From contig NZ_AP018248.1 in assembly GCF_002368295.1 (NCBI RefSeq), positions 5,562,231 through 5,626,230 on the forward strand: 64,000 nt of DNA, read 5' to 3'. How positions within the stretch are numbered: the first letter of the stretch is position 1; the number at the start of each line of letters is the position of its first letter. The notes beneath the pieces were generated by a model. That model did no database searches and was not told the origin of the DNA. It was given only the letters and a program-made list of their open reading frames with translations. This document shows positions 44,401-53,271 of the stretch, piece by piece. Origin of the DNA: Tolypothrix tenuis PCC 7101 (lineage in GTDB: Bacteria; Cyanobacteriota; Cyanobacteriia; Cyanobacteriales; Nostocaceae). The translations under genes were made by a program, and so were the position numbers.

Positions 44401-47086
44401 ATTTAAAGAAGGTTTTGAGCAGTCTAGAGACGAGAAGTATGCTAGAGCTATTAAAACATTAGAGACAGCTTTATCGATTTATCAACAGCTAGAAGATAAA
44501 GCAGGTATTGCGAAGACTTTCTATGAAATGGGGGAAATTTACAATGCTCAACAAGATGAACTGCTAGCATTGAAATACTACCAGCAAGCTTTGTCAATTT
44601 ACCAGGAAATAGGGGATAAATATGGAGAAAAATCTAGCCTCAAATTGATGGAGAGAATTTACTATCAGCAAGGTAGTCAACTTTCCCAGCAAGGTCAATA
44701 TAGTGAAGCTTTAGAGAATTTACGCCAAGTCTTAGAGATTGCCAAAAAACTTGGTCATCAAGAAACAGTATGGAGAACTCTCAACCAAATAGCTATAATT
44801 TACAGCAGTTTGGGAGAATATAAATTAGCTTTAGATTACTATCAACAAGCCTTACCAATTCGCTACGAAGTTTTAGGACATTGGGTAGGAGTTGAGTTCA
44901 ATATGGCGCGAATTTATGAAGTACTAGGGCAATACGAACTAGCTTTAAAATCCTATCAAGAAGCCTTAAAAACTGCCATAAGACCTGCAGAATTAGATAT
45001 CGATGTTGGGATGATTGGGGATATTGCGGGGGAAGCTAGAGCGTTAAATGCTATAGGGAATATTCACTCTAGGCAAGGAAAGTATGAATTAGCATTGGAT
45101 TTACATCGCCAAGCTTTAAAAGTTATTAAAAAGGTTAATGATAAAAAAGAACAAAAATTATTAGAAGGAACGACATTTTATAGTATTGGGCTTGTTTACT
45201 TCAAGCAAGAAAAATATCAATTAGCGTTAGATTTTTTGCAGTCAGCCTTAGCTATTTACCAACAACTAGGCTCCAGGCGTTCCGAAGGCATAACTCTCCA
45301 CGCTATCGGCAAGGTTTACTTTGAGCAAGGGCAATATGAATTAGCTCAAAATTTCTTACAGCAAAGTTTAGTGATTGCTCAAGAGATTGGTAATAAAGAA
45401 GGTGAAGGATATACTTTAACTACTATCGGTTATTTACTAGAAAAACAGAATAAACCAGAATTAGCGATTATTTTCCTAAAACAATCCGTGAATGTTAGAG
45501 AAGCGATTCGCAAAAATATCAGGGAACTTCCCAAAGAACAACAGCAGTCTTACACCCAAACCATTGCTCAAGATTATCGCCACCTAGCCGATATCTTGCT
45601 GCAACAAAACCGAGTTTTGGAAGCGCAACGGGTGCTAGATTTACTCAAAGTCCAGGAAATTGAAGACTATCTCCGCAATGTTCGGGGGAGTGATAAGACT
45701 GCGACTGGTATTGCTGAACGTTCCCAAGAACAACAAATTCGCGAAGGGATGACGACGGAAACTGATAAAGCGATCGCACTAGGTAAAGAACTCGCCCAAC
45801 TCGAAAGCCTTCCCGTTACTAAGCGTACACCAGCCCAAACCCAGCGCATCATCGCCTTGAGAAAAACTCAGCAAGAGATTGCCAAACAATTTAACGCCTT
45901 CCTCGAAAGCCCCAAAGTGCGAGAATGGATCGGGCAACTTCAGCAAACCACCCAAGGACAGAGTTTTAATTTAGAGTCCTCCGCCAGCGCCTTACAGGAT
46001 AACTTGAAAAAACTTCAGCAAGATGCTGTAATTATCTATCCCTTGGTGTTGAGCGATCGCTTAGAGCTGATTTTAGTCACCCCCTATGCACCACCACTGC
46101 GCCGCACCGTTGCTGTTAAACAAGCAGAACTCAACCGCGCGATCGCTGAATTTCGTTCGGCGTTACCAAAACGTACCCCAGGGGTGAAAGTTCCGGCTAA
46201 ACAGCTTTATGATTGGCTAATCAAACCCCTAGAAAATGATTTAGCTCAAGCTAAAACCAAAACCATCATCTATGCCCCAGACGGACAACTACGTTATATT
46301 CCCCTAGCTGCCTTGTATGATGGTCAACAATGGTTAGTCGAGCGTTTCAGCATTAATAATATCACTGCTGTGAGCTTAACTGACCTCAACACCAAACCGC
46401 AGCAGCAGTTAAATGTGTTAGCAGCCGCCTTTACCAAAGGAAACTATAGCTTTGAGGTAGGAACTCGACAATTTCAATTCTCCGGTTTACCCTTTGCAGG
46501 TGTAGAAGTAGAAAATCTAGCGCAAACTGTTCCTCAGACAAAAAAACTCTTAGATGAGCAATTCAATCAAGATATTGTGTTGCAGATGAATGATTACTCC
46601 GTCGTACATCTGGCTACTCACGCTGCATTTACCAATGGACAACCAGAAGAATCATTTATTTTATTTGGTAATGGCGATCGCGCTACACTACGAGATATCC
46701 AAAATTGGCGATTGCCGAATGTTGATTTAGTCGTACTTTCAGCTTGTGAAACTGGATTAGGAGAGCAGTTAGGCGACGGTAGGGAAATTCTCGGTTTTGG
46801 CTACCAGATGCAACAAACAGGCGCAAGAGCTGCGATCGCTTCTTTATGGTCAGTGGATGATGGCGGTACGCAAGCATTAATGAATGCTTTTTATACTAGA
46901 ATAACACAAGGGAAAACCACAAAAGCCGAAGCTCTGCGTCAAGCGCAAATCGCTCTAATTACTGGAAACTATGCAACCATAGGTCAGCAAAGAGGCATCA
47001 ACGATAATTTATCACCACAGGTAAAGCATCACCTCAGTCACCCTTTTTACTGGGCACCGTTTATTCTCATTGGCAATGGCTTGTAA
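41480..47086 (+). pseudogene. TPR-CHAT caspase-like protein, 5'-truncated by IS insertion
   Basis: The frame is open from 41480 (native from 41498); the first usable internal start is TTG 41693, giving 1797 residues. It consists of more than 20 tetratricopeptide units (typical YYQQALAIYQEIGDK...) and a C-terminal CHAT domain, a caspase-like Cys protease fold. The catalytic His sits in VVHLATHAAF (codon at 46619) and the Cys in VVLSACETGLG (codon at 46745). The end HPFYWAPFILIGNG is the standard CHAT terminus. Rejoined with 39766-39927, it reads as ~1916 residues with a signal peptide. Without that start the product, if made, would stay in the cytoplasm. Several non-TPR inserts interrupt the repeat array. 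CHAT proteases with TPRs include HetF and defence-linked effectors; substrate here unknown. Confidence 0.9.
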
Positions 47087-47388
47087 ATCATCTTGGTATA
47101 CGGTTAAGGATCATTGTAGTGATCGCTTGACAATCGCTACAAATTTTCAGCTTTTTGAGATTAACTGAGCAGTAATAAATTGGACTATTCAGGATTGTAA
47201 ATTTCGTAATTGTAAATTACCTCACGAGCTTTGAGATCTTAATGACACACGTGAATAGTTTTACCAGTCTGGGTTGCTAATTCTTGTAGCTTCAATTTCC
47301 ATAGTCGGGAGCGATAACTGTTACTACCACCGCAATCTGCCGTAATCATTATCTGCTGTTAATTTTGAATTGGTATCACCTTTATTGA
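47087..47388. other. Spacer downstream of the CHAT gene with transposase relic
   Basis: Contains the ISAzo13-type remnant (47239-47349) and a GAATTGGTAT MITE-end motif at 47367-47376. No intact gene. Confidence 0.6.
47239..47349 (-). pseudogene. Remnant of an ISAzo13-type transposase
   Basis: On the minus strand, 37 codons from 47349 read MITADCGGSNSYRSRLWKLK and then QELATQTGKTIHVCH before a stop. This matches what I know of the conserved ISAzo13-family core (ITADGGGSN, followed by RLWKxELQ and VCHFPPGTSKWN), with the stop right after VCH. Only this internal piece survives; neither IS end is recognisable. Confidence 0.7.
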
Positions 47389-47826
47389 TTACTCTCCAGA
47401 AATTTGGACAAAAACTGTTCTTTGTCGTGGGCCATCTAATTCAAAAAATAAAACTGACTGCCAAGTTCCTAAAGCTAATTTTCCATCCACAATCGGAATT
47501 ACTTCACTAGTACTGAGCATCATTGCCATTAAATGAGAATGAGCATTCATTGGTTCATCTTCCGGGACAACTCTTAAATGCAAATCATTATGTAAGTATC
47601 GGTCTGATTCTGGTGCTAATTTTCGCAAAAATACTTTGATATCTTCTAACAGCCTTTCTTCATTTTCGTTAATAGCTAAGGCTGTTGTGGTGTGTCGAGA
47701 AAATATTAAAGCCTGTCCATTTTGAATCGATGTGGAAGCAATACAATCCTGAATCTGGGGCGTGATGTTATGAATATTAATTCCTTCTTGGGTTGGAATT
47801 TTAATTAGCTGATTAACAATTGGCAT
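47389..47826 (-). CDS. YjbQ family protein (UPF0047)
   Basis: 145 residues, the standard length for the YjbQ/UPF0047 family, small trimeric beta-sandwich proteins reported to have weak thiamine-phosphate synthase activity. Diagnostic motifs: FSRHTTTALAINENE, LHNDLHLRVVPEDEPMNAHSHLMAMML with the conserved metal-type histidines, and LGTWQSVLFFELDGPRQRTVFVQ at the C-terminus. Complete and uninterrupted. Physiological role in cyanobacteria is not established. It is separated by about 190 bp from the lipoprotein gene upstream, on the same strand. Confidence 0.93.
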   Translation of the reverse strand: MPIVNQLIKIPTQEGINIHNITPQIQDCIASTSIQNGQALIFSRHTTTALAINENEERLLEDIKVFLRKLAPESDRYLHNDLHLRVVPEDEPMNAHSHLMAMMLSTSEVIPIVDGKLALGTWQSVLFFELDGPRQRTVFVQISGE

Positions 47827-47894
47827 ATTGAAGAAACCTTTCGCTGATTTTAAATGTTAAATAAGCCTTCTAAAATAGAATATCCGTTCACGTA

Positions 47895-47923
47895 GGATGC
47901 GTTAGCGATAGCGTAACGCATCC
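47895..47923. repeat. Hairpin of the GGATGCGTTA family
   Basis: GGATGCGTTA (47895-47904), loop GCGATAGCG, TAACGCATCC (47914-47923). Third copy of this dispersed intergenic hairpin in the window. Confidence 0.7.
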
Positions 47924-48018
47924 GTATCAAAGGTTTTCGCCTAAAGCACGCTACATTAATAAAATTTTTGCAAAAATTTTATCGGCATTATATACCTTTA
48001 ATATTATCTGTAAATCTT

Positions 48019-48942
48019 CTATTTTTTATATATCAAAAATACTGAACCAATCGGCCCTGCATTTTCTACATATATTTTATTATTGTAAAATAAGCCGGGA
48101 GACATCCCACCATCAAATAATATTCCTTCTTGAATTTTGCCCAAACAATTATTCTTAGAAATACCTTCTAAAACCTCATCAAATTTATCGGGTAATAATT
48201 CTTGATTATTTTGAGAAAATTCAATATTAGAATTAGCTTTAGCATCATTCACCAACAAAATTACGTATCCTTTATCGGTAACAGCAGCTAAAGAGCGATT
48301 CGTTGCTTGTTTACAAGCAAATTCTCCCAAATCATTACAAATATCTTTAAACTTTCCGTCACGATAAAATCTCCCATTACCTCCTACCAAGTTGTAATTA
48401 AGAATTTCCTCTTTTCTTCTACCAGCCTGGATAGTGGCTTTTCTATTTTTTGGGTTACCTCCAGATACACCAAAAGAAGAACGTTTATTTTTAAAGTCTC
48501 CAGAATACTCGAATCCGCGAGAAATATTTAAACCCTGGGGTTTGTTATCAGTGCCTATATAATCAGCATTAATTGCTGCTATGGGAGTTTGTCTATTTAA
48601 TTGAGAATTTTCATCAGCAATGATTTCCCTGAATATTTTTGGCACATATTCCTTACGCAATTTTCCTTGACTATTTTTGGCGTAAATTTTATGAGCAAGT
48701 CCGACATTTACCTTAAAATCTAATTTTTCTGAGCGAGGGTTAAAAACAATCACATGATTGATCCCTCTATCAAATTTTTTCCCTAGATTATTAGCTTTGA
48801 AAAACTCAATACTAAAATTAGCATTTTTGCCAATGCAAGCAGTCTTCGCTGATTCTTGGGCTGCATTAGATGTATTATCACTACAGCCAAATAATAGATT
48901 CAGCGTGATTACAAGAATAGATAATAAAAATAATTTTTTCAT
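48019..48942 (-). CDS. Lipoprotein with phosphodiester glycosidase (NAGPA-like) domain
   Basis: 307 residues. The signal peptide MKKLFLLSILVITLNLLFGC ends in a lipobox with Cys20, so it is probably membrane-anchored facing the periplasm. The domain resembles the NAGPA / DUF2233 phosphodiester glycosidase fold: early INHVIVFNPRSEKLDFKVNV, the AAINADYIGTDNKPQGLNIS segment (the conserved xNGGFF-like turn), LAAVTDKGYVILLVND, and a late GILFDGGMSPGLFYNN (the LDGG-like catalytic loop). Members act on uncovering-enzyme or exopolysaccharide-type substrates; substrate here unknown. No operon partner is apparent. Confidence 0.78.
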   Translation of the reverse strand: MKKLFLLSILVITLNLLFGCSDNTSNAAQESAKTACIGKNANFSIEFFKANNLGKKFDRGINHVIVFNPRSEKLDFKVNVGLAHKIYAKNSQGKLRKEYVPKIFREIIADENSQLNRQTPIAAINADYIGTDNKPQGLNISRGFEYSGDFKNKRSSFGVSGGNPKNRKATIQAGRRKEEILNYNLVGGNGRFYRDGKFKDICNDLGEFACKQATNRSLAAVTDKGYVILLVNDAKANSNIEFSQNNQELLPDKFDEVLEGISKNNCLGKIQEGILFDGGMSPGLFYNNKIYVENAGPIGSVFLIYKK

Positions 48943-49021
48943 TTTGCATTTGGTATTTAGTTTTTAGTGTTCGGTGTTTTTCATTACCCATTACCCATTA
49001 CTCAGTCCCCAATCCCTCTAA

Positions 49022-49058
49022 AACAAAAACCCGCTACAGAATTACTATAGCGGGTAAA
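49022..49058 (-). terminator. Rho-independent terminator of the DUF4912 gene
   Basis: On the minus strand ACCCGCTA (plus 49048-49055 complemented) pairs with TAGCGGGT (plus 49029-49036 complemented), followed by a TTTTTGTTT run. It lies 33 bp after the stop codon. Confidence 0.8.
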
Positions 49059-49090
49059 AATTTATTCAATCTGGAGTCAATGCAAAATTT

Positions 49091-50341
49091 CTAAGACAGC
49101 CATTCTAAAACGGCTTCGTCTTTGGTGTTGGTATTGCGGGATGGTGTTTCACGATTAAACTTCATGTGAATTGAGCGGGTTTGCTCGCCATCAGCAGCAA
49201 CAGCCAAAATAGGATAGTCGATTAAACCATCTTGGAAGGACATCTGGAAGCGGAATGTACCATCTGGGTTCAGCTTAATTGGACGACCGCCAATTGTCAC
49301 GGTAGCATCTGGTTCGGTTGCACCGTAGACAATTAATTCAGCATCAGCAATTAACCAGAACTTGCGAGGACGCACTGGTACAGCAGAGGCGGAGAAGCCA
49401 ACACCAGACATTCCCACACCAGACATATTTAAACCAGAGGTGGTGGGAACTGCCCACATACCTACACCAGATGGGAAAATGTAGGAGCTAATAGCCTGTT
49501 CTGGTGTTACAGAACCAGGTACGTGCTGCATAGAACCAAACAGAGAACCTGCAACACGTTGTGCTTCAGCAGATTCCGCCATACCAAAGATTTGGTCGTA
49601 AATCGGGTTACCGTTACCGTTAGCGTAGGCTGTGGTAGCAATTTTCTTGGCTGGGGGAACCAATTCGTAAACAGTCTTACCACGCAAGTCTTCTTCAAAG
49701 TTGACGGTGACGAATACATCTTCAATCCAGTCTGAAGGATAGACGGGAGGAATGTGTACGCGTGCAGAACGCGCTAGAACTAACCAGCGTCCATCAACAG
49801 CACGATAGCCAATATCAATTACATAGTCGCGATCGCTCACAGGAATTGGTAGATACCATTCTCTAGCCAATTCATCAGCAGGATATTCTTGCAGGCTGTG
49901 GGGACTTTGGAAATCAATATTGATTTCAGTAACATCATAAATCCGCAGCGCTAGCTGTTGTCCCCCTTGTCTCCGTAATTCTTCTTTATGCTCATTGGGA
50001 ACATCCCAGTAGGTGTAAGCCCACTGGGGATCGCGTGGTAAAAGTACAATCCGGCTTTCACCGTAACCAGCAGGTAAGTCTCCTAGTTCCTCATCAACAT
50101 CAATGAGTAAACCACCATTACGATCTTCTTGACCTAACTCGAATTTTGCTGCTTCCACGGTTTCCTGTGCCTCCAGTGAACGAGATGGACTAAGTGAAAA
50201 CTTGCTGCGCTGAACTTCTTGAATCGATGCCAGTAATTGTGATTTACGCATCCGGCTGTAGCGAGAAATTCCATACTCACTCGCTACTTTGCGTAATTGC
50301 CGCAATGTCATCTCCTCTAGCGGCGGGCGTTCTTTTGCCAT
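49091..50341 (-). CDS. Rho_N (SAP-like) and DUF4912 domain protein
   Basis: 416 residues. The N-terminal ~45 residues (EEMTLRQLRKVASEYGISRY and following MRKSQLLASIQE) form a Rho-termination-factor N-terminal / SAP-like helix-extended-loop-helix, which suggests nucleic-acid binding. Residues about 80-215 match DUF4912: IVLLPRDPQWAYTYWDVP, LALRIYDVTEIN, REWYLPIPVSDRDYVIDIGY. A Gly/Ser/Val-rich linker (SGLNMSGVGMSGVGFSAS) leads to a C-terminal beta-sandwich-like segment (FWLIADAELIVYGATEPDAT, VTIGGRPIKLNPDGTFRFQM). This resembles other bacterial DUF4912 proteins but its function is unknown. It has its own terminator. Confidence 0.85.
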   Translation of the reverse strand: MAKERPPLEEMTLRQLRKVASEYGISRYSRMRKSQLLASIQEVQRSKFSLSPSRSLEAQETVEAAKFELGQEDRNGGLLIDVDEELGDLPAGYGESRIVLLPRDPQWAYTYWDVPNEHKEELRRQGGQQLALRIYDVTEINIDFQSPHSLQEYPADELAREWYLPIPVSDRDYVIDIGYRAVDGRWLVLARSARVHIPPVYPSDWIEDVFVTVNFEEDLRGKTVYELVPPAKKIATTAYANGNGNPIYDQIFGMAESAEAQRVAGSLFGSMQHVPGSVTPEQAISSYIFPSGVGMWAVPTTSGLNMSGVGMSGVGFSASAVPVRPRKFWLIADAELIVYGATEPDATVTIGGRPIKLNPDGTFRFQMSFQDGLIDYPILAVAADGEQTRSIHMKFNRETPSRNTNTKDEAVLEWLS

Positions 50342-50745
50342 TAATTTGGCCTCCAGTAGTTTGAAAGGTAAATGATTTCTCCGGGTTACAGAATGCTAAG
50401 TAACATTTCATCCAACTCCAGATGAATTTCTTATTCCTGACTTCTGGTATTGCCCAGTGTTGTAGTTTGTTAAATGGTTATTAAATTGAGAGTCACTCCC
50501 TTTCAATTCCTTACTCATGCAAAAATCAGCATCTTTTTGGGATCAAGTGGAGTTGTTGAATAAATATTAAGCAATAACCCTGGGTTGGGATCAAGGGGTC
50601 TGAAGACGCTTTTTCGGCTATTTCACGAATCTATCAGCCCTTTGGGGATCAAAATGTCAGCAAACCATAACATTATGTCTGCTGGACTCAAGGGGGATCA
50701 ACCGTAATATCAAGGTTTCATGACAATAAATTTGCCCTAAAAAAC

Positions 50746-50782
50746 GTCGTAGGGACACAGGTATTGTTTGTGTCCCTACGAC
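50746..50782. repeat. Perfect 14-bp inverted repeat with 9-nt loop
   Basis: GTCGTAGGGACACA (50746-50759) pairs with TGTGTCCCTACGAC (50769-50782). It may be a small palindromic interspersed repeat. Confidence 0.75.
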
Positions 50783-50809
50783 ATATCTGGAAAGAGTGCT
50801 GAGTTGGAG

Positions 50810-50829
50810 AGACGCGATTAATCGCGTCT
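50810..50829. repeat. 20-bp perfect palindrome
   Basis: AGACGCGATTAATCGCGTCT is its own reverse complement. An imperfect relative (AGAGATGCGAATAATCGCG then TCTCT) lies at 62056-62079. Confidence 0.7.
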
Positions 50830-50973
50830 GTACAAGAGTAAAAATACTAGTTGCTAGCCTAAGTGCCTCTGTTTAGTTAATGTACTTTTAATTTCTGTAG
50901 CCAGAGTGGGCTGTAAACCTTACTCTAGAAAAGTTCTACTTATAGGGAACATACAACTTCAACATTCAACCGC

Positions 50974-53271
50974 TTAAAAGTTCATTGTGATTTTGTTGAT
51001 AACTGACATACTTTGAATGCGCCAAATACCTTCTTGACGAACCAAGTTATATTTAACACGCAAAGTTTCGTCCGAAGCTTTCTTCAGTTGACCATGTTGA
51101 TAGAACTGAGTGATTTCCTTGACTGTAGCTTCCACGGCTGTGCGATCGCTATCGTTATCAATTTTTTCTACAGATTCTACCTTGTGGCTATGTTCGTATT
51201 TCCGATAACGATTCTCAGACTTATCTTGCAGGGCAATTGAGCGCCATTGCAATAAAGATGAACCAGTGAGAATTTGTTGTAAATTATCAACCTCATGATT
51301 TGGCCCTAAAGCCGCCGCTTTGGTAGATAACCAACTCCCAATGATTTCCTCGGCTGTCGTAGTTGTTAAAGGCCCGTCTGGCGATTGTGGTTTGCTGTTG
51401 GGGTCAGGAATCTGGATAATAGGTTGATTAATTTCTATTGATAATTGTTCGCCTTCTAGCCTTGGCGACGGATGAAAGAGACTTCTGACAAATCCAAAGG
51501 TTGTGGAAACGATCAACCAAAAAACAACTATGACAATCAAAGAAACCAGCACAGTCCATACAAGGCGGGTTTTACCTTCTAGGGAGTTGGCAAAATTACG
51601 CCGTCTTTGCGGATAACGTTGTCGCGGATCTAATGGACGTTCTCGGCTAGTAGTTTGAGTTGGCTTGCGCCGCCTGCGCCCAGAAGTTTGCTCTGGTGGG
51701 GAAACTCTAGCAGCACCATTTAAGTTTTGCTGGGGTTCTTTAGCTGTGCGTTCGGCAGATGAAAACTGCGTTACTGGCGCATCTGGTGTGCGATAGCTAC
51801 CAGATATGGGAGTTGAGGATCTCCATTTGGGCGAAGTTTCTGGTAAATCTGGATCGGGAGGTCTGCTATGACGGAATTGTCGAGAATTCCCAGGAACGTT
51901 GTTACGGTTCTGGGTATTGTTATTTGGTGGTGGCGATAAAGGTTGACGGTTAATTACAGCCGATTCATCAGTTGTTTCCGCATCTGAGGGTAGAACTTCT
52001 AAATAGGCTTGTACCTGTGGTTGAGCAAAGTAACTCTTTAAAGAAGCTGTTTGCTTGTTTAAATCTCGGAAGTGGGGAAACACTTCATGTTGTAACCACT
52101 GTTCTCCATAGAGACACAAACCTGGTAATAAATCTGGAGAATCTTGAGATTTTTCCCGAATAAAAGCTAAAGCTTCGTATTCTTGGCTGAGTTCTAAAAC
52201 ACGAGTGGCTTCTTCGGTTTGCCCTAATAACAGCGCACAGAGTGATTGTTCTAAATGTACATCTTGGCGCTTGCCCAACCGCATCAGCATTTGCTTGGCT
52301 TGGCGAATTAAGGCTGGTTGACGTTGCACAAAACCCCGTGCTATCAAGGCATAAACAGCCAAATAGGTAGCGACAGCAGAAGGACGTTTGCTTTCTGCTT
52401 CAAATAACTTGTGCTGTTCTGCGACGGTTAAGTGGTTACGTAACTGCTGGATAAATCGCAAAAAGTCATCAATGTTCAGACCTGATTCATCATTACCATT
52501 GCCATCAATGCCACCGCGATCGTCTAGGATGTTTTGCAATAATTCTAGACCTTGGCGACGTTCGGCGACGTTGGTTTCTGGTAAAGCTAGTAATTCCAGA
52601 ATCCGATATGGTCGCAACTTATAAAGATCTGCTTGAATTTCCGCCTGTACGGTGGGAAATAACTCTTCGCGAGATAAAACTTCCAGACCAGTTTCTAAGG
52701 AATTGGCGGCGTTTTCGTAATGACCTTGCTGCCATTGCTCCCGCCCCAATTCTAAGCAGGCTAAAGCAATGGTGAGAACTACATCCGGGCGATCGCTTTC
52801 TCTGGCTTCTGCGTCGGCTAAATTATTGCCTGTTTTGCCCTCTCCTCCATTATTTTTATGGACTAAATATGGCTTTCCTAATTTCAGTACTATTTCGTAC
52901 TCACCTAAGTCCTGCAAAATTAGTAAAGCACCAACTAACTCCTCCTGAGAAATTTCAATACTTAGACTTTGGTTGTCAATTGCACCATTTGTTTGTCCGG
53001 AGCGGTTTTCAACTGCTACGGACGCAGAAGCATTACCATCAGGGTCATAAGCATGGGCAAGATACAGCTGATCGTAACTGCTACGTTCTTTGGGATCTGA
53101 TAAAACCACGTAAGCTTCTTCTATAAGTTGTTTGCGCGAAGAAATTGCTGCTTGAGAATACTCTCGTCGCGGCAACTGTACAATGCGATCGCTGTATGCT
53201 TGCCGCAATTGTTCTTCACTTGCCGCTAACGGTAGTCCTAAAATTCGGTAGTAATCTAGCGGAATTCGCAC
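50974..53271 (-). CDS. zipN: Cell division protein Ftn2/ZipN (ARC6 homolog)
   Basis: 765 residues. Cyanobacterial counterpart of plant ARC6; it tethers FtsZ to the membrane and organises the divisome. The N-terminal degenerate J-domain (about 5-70) reads LDYYRILGLPLAASEEQLRQAY and then EEAYVVLSDPKERSSYDQLY. A long helical region follows, then a Pro/Arg-rich linker, and one transmembrane segment at about 569-592 (LVWTVLVSLIVIVVFWLIVS). The C-terminal IMS / DUF4101 domain (about 640-760) includes AEEIIGSWLSTKAAALG and YNLVRQEGIWRIQSM. The J-domain HPD motif is missing, as expected for this family. Single gene with over 1 kb of empty sequence upstream. Confidence 0.95.
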   Translation of the reverse strand: MRIPLDYYRILGLPLAASEEQLRQAYSDRIVQLPRREYSQAAISSRKQLIEEAYVVLSDPKERSSYDQLYLAHAYDPDGNASASVAVENRSGQTNGAIDNQSLSIEISQEELVGALLILQDLGEYEIVLKLGKPYLVHKNNGGEGKTGNNLADAEARESDRPDVVLTIALACLELGREQWQQGHYENAANSLETGLEVLSREELFPTVQAEIQADLYKLRPYRILELLALPETNVAERRQGLELLQNILDDRGGIDGNGNDESGLNIDDFLRFIQQLRNHLTVAEQHKLFEAESKRPSAVATYLAVYALIARGFVQRQPALIRQAKQMLMRLGKRQDVHLEQSLCALLLGQTEEATRVLELSQEYEALAFIREKSQDSPDLLPGLCLYGEQWLQHEVFPHFRDLNKQTASLKSYFAQPQVQAYLEVLPSDAETTDESAVINRQPLSPPPNNNTQNRNNVPGNSRQFRHSRPPDPDLPETSPKWRSSTPISGSYRTPDAPVTQFSSAERTAKEPQQNLNGAARVSPPEQTSGRRRRKPTQTTSRERPLDPRQRYPQRRRNFANSLEGKTRLVWTVLVSLIVIVVFWLIVSTTFGFVRSLFHPSPRLEGEQLSIEINQPIIQIPDPNSKPQSPDGPLTTTTAEEIIGSWLSTKAAALGPNHEVDNLQQILTGSSLLQWRSIALQDKSENRYRKYEHSHKVESVEKIDNDSDRTAVEATVKEITQFYQHGQLKKASDETLRVKYNLVRQEGIWRIQSMSVINKITMNF

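Larger units (their letters stand above)
50342..50973. other. Spacer between ftn2/zipN and the DUF4912 gene
   Basis: No gene seen. Holds two strong symmetric repeats (50746-50782 and 50810-50829); the DUF4912 promoter is presumably in 50342-50700. Confidence 0.5.

Noticed and set aside
39766..47086. CHAT-plus-partner defence system such as CHAT-gasdermin
   Set aside because: No gasdermin-like, CRISPR type III-E or other known partner gene is visible on either side; the neighbours are a pentapeptide-repeat protein, a CadD-type transporter and a YjbQ protein.
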